Origin: Nitrospirota bacterium
Lineage (GTDB): Bacteria; Nitrospirota; Nitrospiria; Nitrospirales; Nitrospiraceae
Assembly (NCBI GenBank): GCA_026387665.1
Contig: JAPLLG010000013.1
Location: 372,001-436,000, forward strand
DNA: 64,000 nt
Reading direction: 5' to 3'
This document shows, in pieces, positions 63,251 to 64,000 of the stretch (positions are counted from its first letter, which is position 1; every line of letters begins with the position of its first letter). A program made the position numbers and the translations under genes. The notes below the pieces were generated by a model. The model was not told the origin of the DNA, ran no database searches, and was given only the letters and a program-made list of their open reading frames with translations.

Positions 63251-64000
63251 CTATCGCCCCTTGCTGCTGGTGTTGCGCCTGTTCGTAAACTCCTGGCTGA
63301 GAAACCGCCACATATTGTCGAGGACCTGGTCCAAGAGGGATGAGCCTGGCCAGGTCTGTCTGGATTCCTCTTTATGCCGCTCGGCCCATTCTAAGGCCAT
63401 TGGGAGCGGGATGAGTCGAGGGGGAGAGTTGGCCAAGGTTCCCCAGACCAGTCCCAGGATGGAACCGATTCTCATCGAGACCGGCAGGGGCGTGACCGGA
63501 TTCTGCACCAGATCCTGGCAGAGTTCCGCCGGGGATGTGACGAGGAGCTCACGGCAGGCGGCGGGGCGCGCCTCGTAAATCGAGCACATCTCGTCCTCCA
63601 AATAGGGACAAGGGATTCTCAATGCATAGTACGACCGGTTGATCGGGTCGAGTGCTTCGTCCGGTATCGGATTGGAGGCCTCTGCCACGGCGTTGAGCTG
63701 ATCCCAGAGGCCCGCTTGTGTCAGCCGGTTCTTCGTGTCGCTGAGGCGGTTTAGGAGGAGGCTGCGTCGATCGGTCGGCAACTGCTCCACATACTCACGC
63801 AGCGAGAAGGCTTCCGGGGGAGAGAGGGGAACCAGCATGCGGCAGCAGGCGGCGCAACCCATCCGGCAGGAGATGGTCTGGCCTGCCTCGATGGCCTGAT
63901 GAGCTTCCAGCTGTGCGGCTTCCTCACCCAGGCGGCGAGCGACCGGGACAATTGCCGTGATGGGGATGAGTCCCGTCGGCACATCAATGGCCGTGGTCAG
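63251..64000 (-). CDS. YkgJ-family cysteine-cluster protein (partial at window edge)
   Basis: The frame continues to the window edge (it reads LTTAIDV before the GTG at 63982), so the 5' end is probably outside. A metal-binding cysteine cluster CRMGCAACCRM is followed by CPYLEDEMCSIYEARPAACREL, the pattern of the YkgJ/CxxCxxCC family, thought to bind zinc or an iron-sulfur cluster. The C-terminal half is helical. Function is unknown; it is co-directional with thrH. Confidence 0.85.
   Translation of the reverse strand: MTTAIDVPTGLIPITAIVPVARRLGEEAAQLEAHQAIEAGQTISCRMGCAACCRMLVPLSPPEAFSLREYVEQLPTDRRSLLLNRLSDTKNRLTQAGLWDQLNAVAEASNPIPDEALDPINRSYYALRIPCPYLEDEMCSIYEARPAACRELLVTSPAELCQDLVQNPVTPLPVSMRIGSILGLVWGTLANSPPRLIPLPMALEWAERHKEESRQTWPGSSLLDQVLDNMWRFLSQEFTNRRNTSSKGR

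Overview
The window is a GC-rich bacterial chromosome segment with very dense, mostly operonic core genes. The gene set suggests a Nitrospira-like member of the Nitrospirota. It combines an AlaC-type aminotransferase with hom, thrC, a phosphoglycerate-mutase-like gene, lysC and cimA; ThrH; a large porin that looks like the alginate-export family; two TatA-type proteins; two type IV pilus minor-pilin modules; and a characteristic intergenic repeat. The assignment is by eye and is an inference.

Layout. 1-9.6 kb: translation/RNA operon (3' end of rimP, nusA, infB, ylxP/DUF503, rbfA, truB, rpsO, pnp) followed by an M16 peptidase. 9.6-11.2 kb: AT-rich leader and two unrecognised exported proteins. 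11.2-17.2 kb, minus strand: pdxJ, nnrE/D, tsaE, lapA-like, mutS, four of them overlapping. 17.4-25.3 kb: amino-acid operon for the aspartate/threonine branch and the citramalate route to isoleucine. 25.4-30.3 kb: ihfA, a MerR regulator, tRNA-Pro(GGG), surE, dedA, cysS, rlmB and a convergent lone LuxR-type DNA-binding protein. 30.5-45.2 kb: type IV pilus region, made of prepilin peptidase, minor-pilin module 1, PilB/GspE ATPase, minor-pilin module 2, a PilY2-like protein, PilY1 and an Ig-like lipoprotein. 45.3-47.8 kb: phoH, ybeY, ftsY. 48-52.6 kb: M1-type peptidase, TolB-like propeller, PAP2 phosphatase. 52.6-56.1 kb, minus: three-gene glycolipid modification set plus an exported protein. 56.2-60.5 kb: MidA-like methyltransferase, two TatA-family proteins, porin. 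60.6-64 kb: recQ, and on the minus strand a cysteine-cluster protein and thrH.

Non-coding structure is the most unusual part. Three copies of a 123-126 bp palindromic element each begin at the base after a stop codon, and their stems show compensatory changes. A second class consists of short arrays with 7-bp periodicity, often arranged as palindromes, found at seven places. A separate 10-bp periodic array lies about 150 bp upstream of the porin gene. A candidate sigma-54 promoter with a 21-bp-spaced direct repeat upstream precedes pilin module 2.

In the threonine operon the gene at the homoserine-kinase position belongs to the archaeal-type phosphoglycerate mutase family but appears to have lost three metal-binding histidines. 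An intact ThrH, a known homoserine phosphotransferase family, is encoded 40 kb away. No CRISPR array, prophage, insertion-sequence transposase, rRNA or recognisable riboswitch was seen.
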